Below are positions 11,261-22,134 of a stretch of 64,000 nt of DNA, one piece after another. Under the pieces are notes generated by a model. The model did no database searches, was not told the DNA's origin, and saw nothing but the letters and a program-made list of their open reading frames with translations. The DNA comes from Calamus simplicifolius. Lineage: Eukaryota > Streptophyta > Magnoliopsida > Arecales > Arecaceae. Location: the NCBI GenBank assembly GCA_900491605.1, contig UESW01005075.1, positions 419,029-483,028 on the forward strand, read 5' to 3'. Numbering within the stretch: the first letter of the stretch is position 1; the number at the start of each line of letters is the position of its first letter. Position numbers and translations under genes: made by a program.

Positions 11261-11494
11261 CTCCCAACCATACTGGGGGTGCTTGACCATACCGAGTCTT
11301 TGAATAGGACTCGGCCCAGCCATGGTGCAGAGATATTGCTACTCAAGAAGATAGCTCGGTCATGCCGAGAATGGGTAAGTAACATCCATTTTTCATTATG
11401 ACTTTTTGAAGAAAATGATTGCAGCGATCGAGCCGTGAATAATAGAGACAGGATGCTAATGCTGTAAATAGGGCGAGTGTATAGAAAGCATACC

Positions 11495-13025
11495 TTACTG
11501 GTGGTATATACGGAGATTGTTCGAGTTCCACGTCCGAGGAATAGATTTCCCGCTCAGATCTTGGAGCATGTAGGTGCCAGGTCTGATGACTTTCGCCACT
11601 TGATAGGGGCCTTTCCAGTTCAGAGATAGCTTTCCTTGTTCTAGTGGTTTGGAGACAGATGCTTTCCGAAGGATGAGATCACCGGGTGAGAAGGATTTCC
11701 CTTTGACTCTGAAGGCATGATAGCAGGCCACTCTTTGTTGATATGCAGCTACCCTGATTCGAGCTTTCTCTCTGATTTCTTCCACCAGGTCGAGATTGGT
11801 GTGGAGCTGTTCATCGCTAGCCTCCTCCGAGTAGCTCTCCACTCACGGAGAAGGAAGCCTATTTCTACGAGGATGATGGCTTCCGTGCCGAAGGCCATCC
11901 AGAATGGGGTCTCGCCAGTGGGGATTCTCTGGGTGGTGCGGTAGGCCCATAGGATGTGGTGAAGCTCGTCCGCCCATCTGCCCCGGGCTCTGGCAAGCCA
12001 AGCCTTGATCCCTTGAAGCAGTGTCCGGTTAGTTACTTCAGCTTCTCCATTGGCTTGCGGATGCCCTACCGACATAAGGCGGTGGCAGATTCCATGCTCC
12101 TCGTAGAAACCTCGAAACTTTGGGTTGTCGAACTGCTTGACATTATCGGTGATAATAGTATGCGGAAGGCCGAAGCGATAAATAATGGATCTTCATACGA
12201 AGTCCTTGGCCTGAGCTTCGGTTACCTGGGCAACGGCCTCGGCCTCCACCCACTTAGTGAAGTAGTCGATGGCGACAAACAAGAACTTTCTCTATCCATG
12301 GCGAGGGGAAAAGGGCCAAGAATATCCATCCCCCACTTAGCAAAGGGCCAAGCGGAGGAAATAGGGACTAAACTGGCAGAGGGGAGCCTCTGGATGTTGG
12401 AATTTCTCTGACATGGGTCATAAGCTCGGACGAGGTCGTCAGCATCTTTTTGCATGGTGGGCCAATAATACTCTTGGCGCAGCACCTTGTGGCATAAGGA
12501 CCGGCTCCCCAGATGGCTGCTGCAGATTCCCTCATGTACCTCCCAAAGAGCATAATCAGCTTCAGATGGGCGAAGGCACTTGAGTAGTGGCATGGAAAAG
12601 GATCGCTTATACAGCTGGTCATCGATCAGCACATAGTGGGTGGCTTGCAATTTCAGCTTCCTTGCTTCCTTACGGTCGGCTGGGAGTGACCCTTCTTTTA
12701 GATACTTCAGTATGGGGTCAAACCAGGATGGTTCAGCCTCGACCTGCATCACTCGGTCCGCCTCCGCGATGCTGGGCTTTTCTAGAATCTCCAGGGGAAA
12801 CTTTCGCTCGGAATCCATCGATTCCGTGGTTGCTAGCCGAGACAATAGATCGGCTCGTGCATTCTGGGACCTTGGGATCTGAATGACTTCAAATTCAAAA
12901 AAGTGGGAAAGTAAGTCCCGCACCTGTTGAAGATACCGAATCATATTTGGCTCCCAGGACTCGAACTCGCCCCGCACATGACCGGCTACCAATTGAGAGT
13001 CGGTAAAGGCATTCAGCTTCTTCAC
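11495..13025 (-). pseudogene. Tat-type pol, C-terminal part: second RNase H and integrase
   Basis: From 13025 downward the frame reads the end of a second RNase H domain (AFTDSQLVAGHVRGEFE, NARADLLSRLA), then an integrase zinc-binding region (HEGICSSHLGSRSL, LRQEYYWPTMQKDA, YDPCQRN), the start of the integrase core (AKWGMDILGPFP), a frameshift near 12220, and the end of the core plus C-terminal domain (SVGHPQANGEAEVTNRTLL, FSPGDLILRK, KLSLNWKGPYQVAKV) ending at 11495. The first zinc-binding Cys is followed by an irregular spacing. Broken by frameshifts. Confidence 0.88.
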
Positions 13026-15145
13026 TTTAAGGTTACGGGCGATTTGGAGTCCAGCGAACAGAGCTTCATATTTAGCTTCATTGTTGGAGGCTGGGAAGAA
13101 GAAGCGAATGCCGTACTCGAAGGTCCCCCTCTGGGCTGGTGAGGATTAAGCCAGCGCTGGAGCAATTGGCATTAGATGATCCATCGACATGGAGCAGCCA
13201 CAGGGTGTCTGATCTCGGGTGCCTAGAGGAGTTCGGAGTGGAGCCATCCTCCGGGATGGTACATTCGAGGAGGAAATCAGCTAGAACCTGTGCTTTGATG
13301 GCCGGGCGAGGTTGGTATCGGATGTCATGCTCACTTAGCTCGACGGCCCATTTGGCCATTCTCCTTGATGTCTTCGGACGATGGACCACCGCCTTGATGG
13401 GTTGGTCGGTCAGGACCTTCATAGAATGTGCCTGGAAATACAGTCGCAGCCTCTGAACTGATGTTACCAGGGCCAAAACCAACTTATCGATCTGGGAGTA
13501 TCTTGTCTCGGCATCCCGGAGCAGCTTGCTGACATAATAGATCGGCTTTTGGGTCTTGTTCTCTTCTCTGACCAACACCGAGCCAACTGCGCCTTCTGAA
13601 ACTGCTAAGTACAGGAACAGTGTTTCTCCCGGATTCGGACTGCTGAGGAGGGGTGGAGAGCTGAATATCTCTTGAGGTCCTCGAATGATTTCTGACACTC
13701 GGGAGACCATTGGAAATTCTTAACTGATCGGAGAGCTTTAAAGAAAGGAGGCATCTCTCGGCTGATCGAGCCACAAAGCGGTTGAGGGCCGCAATCCTTC
13801 CAGTTAGGCGCTGGACCTCTTTGACGGATGCTGGGGGTGCCATTTGCCGAAGGGCTTGAATCTTCTGCGGATTGGCCTCAATGCCCCGCTGAGAAACCAT
13901 GAAGCCCAGAAACTTTCCAGAGTTGACCCGAAGGCGCACTTAGTTAGGTTGAGCTTCATCTAATATTTTTGGAGCGTCACGAAGCTCTCAGAGAGATCCA
14001 CAATATGCTGGGATGCTTCTTTGCTTTTGACCCGCATGTCGTTAACATATACCTCATGTTTCGACCAATTTGCTCCTTGAAGACTTTGTTAACCAGCCTT
14101 TGGTAAGTAGCACCTGCATTTTTCAGACCAAAAGGCATGACACGGTAGCAATAAGTACCTCGGTCAGTTATGAAGGCGTTCTTTTCTTCATCCTTGGGCG
14201 CCATTCGGATTTGGTTGTAGCCCGAATATGCGTCCATGAAGGTCAACATCTGATGACCGGAAGTGGCGTCTACAAGCTGGTCAATCCGAGGGAGAGGGAA
14301 GCTATCCTTCGGGCATGCTTTATTAAGGTCGGTGAAGTCGATGCAGATACACTATTTATCGTTCGACTTCTTCACCATGACAACATTGGACAGCCAGCTC
14401 GGATAATTTACCTCCCAAATGAAATTTGCCTTGATGAGCTTGTCGACTTCTTCCTTAATTGCCTTCTGTCGCTCGGGGGTGAAGGTGGACGAGAACGTCT
14501 GGCTGATTCCAGGCATATCAGAAGCGGACTAGGCAAAGATATCATCATTCCTTCGGAGAAAGTCAATCAGCTCCAGCCGGGGCTTCCCTTTCAGCAGCGA
14601 CCCGATCCTTATGGTTTGGTCGGGCCAAGCTTCGTTCAGCGGTACCTCCTCCAGCTCTTCGGCTGGTTCTCCTCGTTCTGGCAAAATCCTCTCGAGCATC
14701 CAGTTCATCAACTTCAGGCAGTTTGGACTGAAGGCTGGTAACGAAGCATTGCCGAGCTACAACTTGGTTTCCTCGAACTACTCCCACTCCCCATCTGGTA
14801 GGGAACTTCATTGCTAGATTCAGGATGGAGATAGCAGCTCTAAGGGACATTAGGTCGGATCTTCCAAAGATTGCATTGTAGGGCGACCGAAGCTTGGTCA
14901 CCAAAAAATCTGTATGAACAGTGGCAACGTAGGGCTAAGTTCCCGTGCGACGTCAAGGTCACGACCCCCTCTGGGGTAATAACATCGCCGGTGAACCCCA
15001 TTAGGGTGGAGTCCACGGCTCGGAGATTCTCCATGAGCAGTTTCATCTTCATAAACATATCAAGATACAAAACATTGATAGAGCTTCCACTATCAATAAG
15101 GATTCGGTCTACATCATAATTATTCAGATTGAGAGATACAACCAA
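13026..15145 (-). pseudogene. Tat-type pol, N-terminal part: protease, reverse transcriptase, first RNase H
   Basis: Protease is seen at 15145-14840 (ILIDSGSSINVLYLDMF, with the DSG active-site triad). RT follows: the palm lead-in INRIDQLVDATSG-like region, then MDAYSGYNQIRMAPKDE (about 14240) and GTYCYRVMPFGLKNAGATYQ. After a frameshift near 14050 the catalytic box reads VYVNDM rather than VYVDDM, a change in a required Asp. RNase H 1 covers about 13640-13250 (LFLYLAVSEGAVGSVLV, TRYSQIDKLVLALV, LADFLLECTIPEDG) and the second RNase H begins with LLHVDGSSNANCSSAG near 13150. Several stops and shifts are present. The element cannot make an active RT. Confidence 0.88.
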
Positions 15146-15249
15146 CGCATCGTCATGCGAGAACTGTATCTTCTAGAGGTCATTATCAGAGAAGGAGAGC
15201 TCTTTGGCGCTGAACCTTCTTCATCGTCCTCCAGCTCGACGGACTACCG

Positions 15250-16751
15250 ACTGCCTTGATCACATTGATGTGGCCGGCGATCGGAGGATTCAAAGGAGGA
15301 GGCTGGGCTTAGGCTGGTGGTCACCCCCGTTCCTTGGCTCGGGCGCTCTCCTGAATTGGTCCAGCCTACCCCACTGAATGAGCCTCTCAATTTTGTTCTT
15401 CAGCTGCCAGTACTCCTCGGTGTCATGGCCATATTCCCTCGGAGAGAAGGTGATCGAGGGAGCTGACGCTCTATCTCCATGAGGATCTCTGCCCTCGGGG
15501 CGGTGAGCGGGGTGAACCGGTTGAACCTTCTATGCGGGCTCTAGGTGTGGTTCCTCGGCGGCAGTGGAGGAACCCTTTGACGGCGAGGTGGGCTCTACTG
15601 GCGGGCGGATCGGTGCTTGTCCGAGCCCTTGGACTCCTTCTTTCTTGTCAGCTCGGTGCGGGCAGCCCTCCATGATTCCTCGACTCTGGCATACTTATCC
15701 TCCAGAGCCATCATATCGGAGAGGTTCAGAGGGTAACTGACCTCCAACGCCAGGTAAAGTCACTCTCCTTCAACACTCCGCCTGCTAGGGCGGACATGGC
15801 CACCTCATGATTAAGGTGGTCCACTTCCAGCATGGCCGTATTGAAACGGCCAAGATAATTATTCAAGGACTCCCCCTCTCTATGCTTAACCTCAGAGAAG
15901 GAGTCAGATTTTCGTCGGTGACGATGGTTGCTGACGAACTGGCTGATGAAGAGATGGCTCAGCTCGTCAAATGAACCAACAGAACCTGGTTTCAAGGCAT
16001 TGAACCAGGTTCGGGCGGACCCCCTGAGGGTGGAAGGAAAGGCGCGGTAGAGGATCGCATCTGATGCCCTGTGGAACATCATGATCGATCGGAAGCTACT
16101 GAGGTGGTCGTCGGGATCGGAGGATCCATGATAGGGCTCGATGGCGGGCAGCTTGACGTGGGAGGGAATCACTTCCTCCATAATCTCCTTAGAGAAGGGA
16201 ATGCCTTGCTTCGCTTTATGCTGAAGCGGATGGGCTTGCTTGGCGGCATCCAACTCCTGACGCATCTTCCAGAGTTGTCGGAAGATCTCCTCAGGCATAG
16301 TAGGAGGAGCTAGGCGAGGAGAGAAATGACATGGTGTCGAGTCGTGACGAGAGAACATCGGAGAGAGGGATTGGGCCTGCCGAGATCGAGGAAGATCCTT
16401 GCCGTAGATCCCTTGAGGGGCTAGCTCAACTTCCTTAGGGTGATGAGGGGGGTTTGCAACCCCATGCGGGCCGGAAGAAGAGACCGCTGGATGAGCATGG
16501 GCCGCATTCTCCTCAGGAAGGTGCAGAGTAGGTGCAGCTGGACGAGGAGCTTCAAAGCACCCCTGGATCAGATGGGCTAGAGCTTGGACCTGCTGGACCA
16601 GCGAGGCAAACTGGTCTTGGGTCACTGGGGCCACCGGTGGCAATGGAGTCTCAACTGGCAGCGGCGGAGGTGCTATACTGCTCACTGGATCATGTCTTTG
16701 GGAGGCGACTTGGTCCTGAGCATCGGAAGTAGCCTTTCTTCGATTGGCCAT
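15250..16751 (-). pseudogene. Tat-type gag
   Basis: The ATG at 16751 opens MANRRKATSDAQDQ, a Pro/Ala/Gln-rich N-terminus, followed by the retrotransposon gag core (IEPYHGSSDPDDHLSSF, AFPSTLRGSARTWFNAL, LSHLFISQFVSN, GESLNNYLGRFN, VAMSALAGGV) down to about 15726. After a frameshift the C-terminal part reads GHDTEEYWQLKNKIERLIQ and GRLDQFRRAPEPRN (15440-15330), the segment around the CCHC-like region of plant Gypsy gags. The capsid core is open over 341 codons; the rest is shifted. Confidence 0.88.
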
Positions 16752-16817
16752 GGGAAGAGTTCTCTTTCAGATCGAGATCCTTATCTCCTGGATCACAAGT
16801 TTATGGGACTTGAGGGA

Positions 16818-16837
16818 CCCTTCCTCTAGCGCTAATT
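16818..16837 (-). promoter_or_regulatory. Primer binding site of the Tat element
   Basis: Directly after the inner LTR end (minus-strand ...GTAGCAACA at 16838) the minus strand reads AATTAGCGCTAGAGGAAGGG. Plant Gypsy elements commonly carry a closely similar TTGGCGCTAGA-type sequence at this place, where a host tRNA primes minus-strand synthesis. Which tRNA is used cannot be settled by eye. Confidence 0.65.
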
Positions 16838-17810
16838 TGTTGCTACTGAAATCTGTCCTCCGACTCGGGCACGATCGGGCTTCAGGATGGGCACCCTCCT
16901 GGGCGGACCTACAAAACAGTCCTTACGCGAGAGGCGTTGGGGGTGGCCCTCCGCGGAAGACCCTCCGACGCTCAAGTCAGCGGGGATCAGCAATCAACAA
17001 ATGTGAGGAGAAGGCTCTCACTGAAGAGTCTCTCCAGGATGGCCTTTCGAGAGCTCTGAGCAGAGCGTTAATGGCGGTAAGGAGTGGGCTGAGGTAGAAG
17101 GAGAGTGGGCCAGTAAGCGAGTGCGCATACCTGAGAAGTCGGAAGACGGTTCTATTTATAGAGGATCACCTGATTCCTTGGCGGTATCATGCGTCCAAAA
17201 GCCATTAGGATTCAAATCCAGTTTGTTATGAGGTCAGTAAGATTTGTATCTTGTTAGTTAGAGGATCGACGGCTAAGAGAGCTGGTTGATGTCTTGAGAT
17301 TCGGAGACGGTGTAGGCTCTAGGGCTTTAGGGCTCTAGGCCACTCTCGGATATGATTTTTGTCTATACTCTCCTGCGCCAGATTATGCAGAGGTGCTTGA
17401 GTGCCCAGGTCTGGCCGGGGCATAAGGATAGCTCGGCTGGCGGGGCACGGTGAATAGGAATAGCTCGGCGAAGGCCGAGAGACAGGGATAGCTCAGCTGA
17501 GGCCGAGAGATGTCGTCAATAGCTCGGCTGAGGCCGAGAGATGTCAATAGCTCGGCTGAGGCCGAGAGATGTCAATAGCTCGGTTGAGGCCGAGAGATGT
17601 CGTAGCTCGGCTAAGGCCGAGAGATGTCGATAGCTGGGCTGAGACCGAGAGATATGATCCAAGCCTTGGGAATCCTTGGCTCACCGAGGGTTAAAGCGCA
17701 TCGACCCACTGAGGCTGATTCATCTCTAATGAGTATTGCACAGCAAGTGGGAGTCAGGGCTGATCCTAACCCCTTGCACGATTATTAATACAACGGTGAT
17801 TTTACCCTCA
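16838..17810 (-). mobile_element. 5' LTR of the Tat element
   Basis: 973 bases with TG (minus-strand TGAGGG at 17810) and CA (at 16838) ends. A minus-strand TATAAATAG box lies at about 17153-17162, followed downstream by the primer site and gag. Bases 17425-17660 hold a short tandem repeat. The outer end abuts SUN-gene coding sequence. Confidence 0.75.
17425..17660. repeat. 28-31-bp tandem repeat with internal dyad in the Tat LTR
   Basis: About seven units of the form AGCTCGGCTGAGGCCGAGAG plus ATGTC(GT)CAAT. Inside each unit CTCGGC and GCCGAG form an inverted repeat around a four-base centre, so each can fold as a hairpin. The array lies upstream of the LTR TATA box in the element's sense, a place where transcription-factor sites are expected. 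Confidence 0.85.
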
Positions 17811-18561
17811 ATAGGATCCATCAGTCTTAACTTCCAACTTCTTCAACTCTTTCTCAAACATTGCTACTTTCTCTTCAATTTGCTTTATAAGTTCTTGGGA
17901 TCCATCAGTCTTAACTTTCAACTTCTTCATCTCCTTCTCCAACATTGCTACTTTCTCTTCAATTTGCTTTCTAAGTTCCCTTGCCATGATCCCCAGCTCA
18001 TTTCCAATTTTTCGATCTACAGCTGCTACCTGAACTTGCAACATGCTAGCTATTTTCTTTAAAGATGCCTCAATTTCAGAAACCTGACCCTCATAATCCA
18101 AAGCAAGAAATGGTGAGTTAGTATTGTCTCCAATCCTACCAGCCAATCTCCAAACTGTCTGCCCCATCCATAAAAGAGCTACTATAAGCAGACAATTCTT
18201 GGTTAGAATGCTAAGAACAGTTTGCCACTTTGCTTTTCGCTGCTTCGGAATAGCTCTTTTATGCCGTGGTGAAATGGTGGAGGAAGCGAACGATACTTTC
18301 TTCAGCCGTGACAAGTCTTTAGATCTCTCAACAACAGATTCTCCCGCTTTCCCTATTTGTATGGCTTAGATCCTTTCCATTAACAATCATCCTATCCTCA
18401 TTAACTCCTCCTTCAGTAAGCACATAAAGCCTTGATTTCTTTTCTTCAACTGCCACTGTTCTTCTCCTAGCATTTGGCTTTGAGTTTGAATCCAAGGTCA
18501 AAGATGCATTATTATTGGCAGCAGGATTTGCTTCCATTGCAGCAATGGTGGAAGCAGACAC
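17811..18561 (-). pseudogene. SUN-domain protein (SUN1/SUN2-like) N-terminal half, truncated and frameshifted
   Basis: SUN proteins sit in the inner nuclear envelope and join KASH proteins to bridge nucleus and cytoskeleton. The minus strand reads an N-terminal nucleoplasmic part (SASTIAAMEANPAANN, KPNARRRTVAVEEKKSRLY), then, after a one-base frameshift near 18345, a conserved basic block (KAKWQTVLSILTKN) leading into a transmembrane segment (CLLIVALLWMGQTVWRLAG), then a long coiled coil (VSEIEASLKKIASMLQVQ, LRKQIEEKVAMLEKEMKKLK). The C-terminal SUN domain is absent: the Tat LTR starts at 17810. The codon at the expected start is GTG rather than ATG. The coiled coil ends in an 84-base (28-residue) tandem duplication (17815 and 17899). 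Assignment rests on the order basic block, one membrane helix, coiled coil and the family resemblance of the first two. Confidence 0.75.
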
Positions 18562-20682
18562 AAAAGTAATCTAAGAAAGATGAAATAATAAATAAGATTT
18601 TAATAAAGATTTTGAGAAAAAAAGACTGAATATCTCTCATAGCTAAAGCTAAAGAAGCAATGAATTAAATTAAAGGAAAAAAGAAATAACTAATAACAGA
18701 TTCAACCGTCCATAAAACTAAAATATGTGCATTTCTTAAGAAAAACAAATTTGCAACAAAAACTCCTTTAGAAAAAGGTCAATCAACCAACAAACAAAAA
18801 AATTACAAAAATTTAATTAAAATTGATGATATAGCAAGACAATAAAAAAAATTAATATATTTTTAGTATTTTATGCTCTTTAAACCTAAGAAGAAGGTTT
18901 TATTGAATGAGATAACTAGAAAGGAATGAAATTTTTATAAGACGATCAAAAAAATAAAAAGTATGCATGTGAAACAATCCTAAAATTACCGATCATTATT
19001 AGAGGTTCCGTCAACCAAGTCTTCAAGATTGACCATCCAATTAGCAGGGGATGTTAGAATCCACGGGTTCAAAGACTCATATATTATATATATTTCATCA
19101 CATACAAACAAAATATTAAAGGCTCATGAGCGACGTGAATATTGAAATTATTAAATATGAGACACTTTTTGATTCAGGGATCTCAAGTTAAATGGCATTA
19201 TATTTCTTTTGTATACATTAAATCATCTCCTCAACAAAAATGTACTGCAGTGCTAGTTTTTATAAGTCTAGATACATTATTCATTTAAGTTTAAAACAAA
19301 CTACTTGAAGAAGAACGGATTGATTCAAAAAAAAAAAAAAAAATACAGAAAAGAGAGGTGTGAGGACCGATCAATCGCACCGACTTAGGCGAAGGCTCCG
19401 CGTGTCGTGGTCGCAGAAGGCACAGGCTTGGGCTGCACGTGGTTGCCGAGGAGATCAAGCGCCAAGGCGTACGGTGTGAAGACCGACCGCGCCGAGGAGA
19501 TCAAGCGCCAAGGCGAGAGGAGTTTGGATTTGTATTGCGAAGGATGGGAAGGCAACGCGGAAGAATTTATAGGAGGGGAGATTCGTTCGCCGAGTTTCGT
19601 GTTCGTTATCCGAAGTTTCCTAAAGGGAGGGAGGCCTCCGCGTTTCGGCGTTCGCGTCCGCCAACGAGGGCCGAATTTATGCGTTTATAGCAACGCCGAA
19701 GGGGCGCCGATTGTTTTTCTAGCAACGCTGCATTTTCTCACGTGTTAAATCAAGGACTTTGGGGCCACTTGTGATTGCCTGACATCCCGATTGCCTAAAC
19801 CCTTGGAGAGAATCAAATTGCCATATTTTACGTTGATTTGGTTGCCAAACTAATCTTAGATCTCTACCAACATTCTCTGCCAGCAAAAGCAATGCAGCAT
19901 TGCGATTAAAAGATTGCTATGAAACTTAAAAATTAAGATTGCCAAAGTAATTTTAGACCTTCGTCAACATTGTTCGCAACATTACCGAATATGTTGAATT
20001 AAATACAGCAATGCAATATTATGATTAAAAATTACTAAGAAACGTTAAAGATTTTGGAGGCAAACGCCCACGCTTTTATTATATTTATCCCTCCGCCAAC
20101 GTGGGATAGCCGTCTCTCCGTCTCCGGTTTGATTAGGATTACTGCATTAATTTATATATAATTAATATATTTTATATATAATATATAAATATACAAAAAA
20201 AATATATTTTTATATAGATGTTCGCATTCAACATATAGAAGCGTAGTGACCTTCCTTTTAAAGTTCCTTTCTTCCCTTCTTATTTTATTAAATACCTCTT
20301 AATCTTCATAATTTTTTTTTCTTTCTTATTCTTTGTGGAAGCCCGAGTATGCTGGTTAAGGAATACTTATTAAGTCATCATACCTTCAAACAAAATTTGA
20401 TCCTATTTCTGGATCCCTGCTACAACTTAAGCTTGAGTTCTAAGGTGTTGCTCCCAATGGTGAATTTTGTTGCACTGTCACTCATGAGTTGCTCTTTAAT
20501 TTTGTTTATGTGTGGTTGCAGACTGTTGTGAGGTAATTCAATCGAATTAAGAAATTCTAAACTAGTGTAAATTGGACTTGATTTCAACGGTGTGGAATCA
20601 GGCTTTTGAATAATAAGCAATAATTTTTTTAGGCCTTCTGATCTATGTTTCTTCATGATATTTTGGTCATTTTTGGTTTTAG
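18562..20682. other. Intergenic DNA, AT-rich with one GC-rich island
   Basis: 18562-19330 is AT-rich and likely includes the 5' flank of the SUN relic. A run of 17 A lies near 19330-19346. From 19355 to 19755 the base composition turns GC-rich, with two copies of GAGGAGATCAAGCGCCAAGG 48 bases apart (19448 and 19496); open frames here match nothing I recognise. 20150-20215 is almost pure A/T. Confidence 0.5.
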
Positions 20683-20773
20683 ATAACAAAGGAATCATTT
20701 ATTGATGGTGGACTTTTCAAGAATGGTGATACAATTACAATGGATGAAGATGGATACTACATTATATTGGGAC
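20683..20773 (+). pseudogene. AAE13: Single exon of an acyl-activating enzyme, malonyl-CoA synthetase-like
   Basis: A 91-base stretch lies between a TTTTAG acceptor and a GTAAG donor. It encodes ITKESFIDGGLFKNGDTITM followed by DEDGYYIILG and the first base of an Arg codon. This is the hinge and A8 region of the ANL adenylate-forming superfamily, where FKTGD and DGYxxxxGR are conserved; here the Thr of FKTGD is Asn. The closest pattern known to me is plant malonate-CoA ligase (AAE13), which loads malonate onto CoA in cytosol and mitochondria. No neighbouring exon could be found with confidence on either side, so this is probably a relic exon of a duplicated gene. Confidence 0.6.
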
Positions 20774-22134
20774 GTAAGAAAATATTATTTCCATGCATTT
20801 AACTTTGTTTCCAATTTAATGTTTTGCTTATGGTTCACATTTCTGCTTGTGGCAACTTGCCAAAGAGAAGAGAAAAACAAGTACTTTACAAAATTATAGC
20901 TGTTATGTCCTGCCAATCTAAATTAGCACATCTATTGCAAAAATATTTACAATACTTTTTGTCAGGATTCCATGTTGGTTTTCGATTTTCAGTTTTGATT
21001 ACACTGTAAAACTATCCATGTTCTTGAGGATTGGAAGAACCATGTGACTCTTCATTGTGGTTTGTCTTGCCAACCTAAATTAGCACATCTATTGCAAAAA
21101 TATTTACAATACTATTTATCAGGATTCAATGTTGGTTTTTGGTTTTCAGTTTTGCTTACATTGTAAAAGTATCCATGTTCTTGGGGATTGGAAGAACCAT
21201 GTGACTCTTCATTGTGGTTTACCTGGCATTCCCCTTGTTGTGCTTAAAATCAGAAATACATACAATTGTATTAAAGCTTTTTGTGAAATAAGAAAAAAGA
21301 AGGTGTAGGTTATTCAACCTGTGCCCCCAATGCTTCATAATGCATTGAGGTGAATGATCCAGATAGCCTCTTTGATGTATCTCCAAAGTCAATGGTTAGA
21401 AGAACTCAAATTATGAAGCTAAGAGAGGAAAATATTGATATGTTATTTCATATCATCCATTATGATGATTCATTTATCTTTATTAATCATATTTATTTAT
21501 CAATTTTTTGTAGTGAGATGAGCCTTCAAAAAATGACTTCCAATCAATTAAAGTGTTTGCTTTCAGCCTTTCCTAATCAAAAGGACTCCTTAACCTGCTG
21601 AGATTTAAAATCCTAATTTTAAGGAGTATTAAACATATAAGATTCTCTGAAATCTAAACACTTTCATAAGTTCATACAATCTTTTTATTGGTGGAATCTC
21701 TATCCCTTTCTTTTTTTTAAAAAAGAAAAACATCAAGTCTACTTCTCCTTGGTGTAAAATGAATTGAAGAGCACCGAATGATTTGAAGCAGGCTACAAAA
21801 GCATGTGATGAATGATTCACACAACTCCAGGCAAATTTTTTTATTTTAAAGGAATGAAGAACAATAAGGAACCTTATGGTAAGCCGCTTATGCAGATAAA
21901 AAGTTATAGACACATAAATAAAAAGAAATGATGATAAATTTAATTACATTCGAATATTATTAAAAGTCAAATCCAAAATTCAATCATATTTCTTATTTTT
22001 AAATTTAGATTTTAAGTCATTATATTTTTTTTACTTTTTTTTATCTTTCATTTTTAGAACCCATAAATTTTATGAATATAAAATAAGAAAGATAGTTTGA
22101 TCTAATTTTAACTATATGCAAATATAATCAAACC
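20774..22134. other. AT-rich DNA around the AAE exon
   Basis: Contains the 157-base tandem duplication described separately and a short open stretch at 21350-21460 (plus strand, EVNDPDSLFDVSPKSMVRR) that looks coding in composition but that I do not recognise. 21940-22130 is AT-rich without visible features. It ends where the LARD-like LTR starts. Confidence 0.4.
20908..21221 (+). repeat. 157-bp tandem duplication
   Basis: Two adjacent direct copies, each running from CTGCCAATCTAAATTAG (or CTTGCCAACC...) to TTCATTGTGGTTT, with about a dozen differences. It lies just downstream of the AAE-like exon, in what would have been its intron. Confidence 0.85.

Larger units (their letters stand above)
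7564..17810 (-). mobile_element. Ty3/Gypsy retrotransposon of Tat type, 5' LTR present, 3' LTR not found
   Basis: On the minus strand the order is 5' LTR (17810-16838), primer binding site, gag, protease, RT, RNase H, a second RNase H domain, integrase, then almost 4 kb of repeat-rich spacer that carries plus-strand coding remnants. Two RNase H domains and an antisense ORF between pol and the 3' LTR are known marks of the plant Tat lineage (Ogre, Retand and Grande types). No second copy of the LTR is visible at the left end, where the sequence meets the truncated Copia, so the 3' end is probably deleted. The right end cuts the SUN gene at 17811. Confidence 0.85.

Noticed and set aside
10489..11385. 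Minus-strand repeat protein with SGSLQAPARPNGEE-like units
   Set aside because: The underlying 55-base repeat is not a multiple of three, so the peptide repeat arises by frame rotation.
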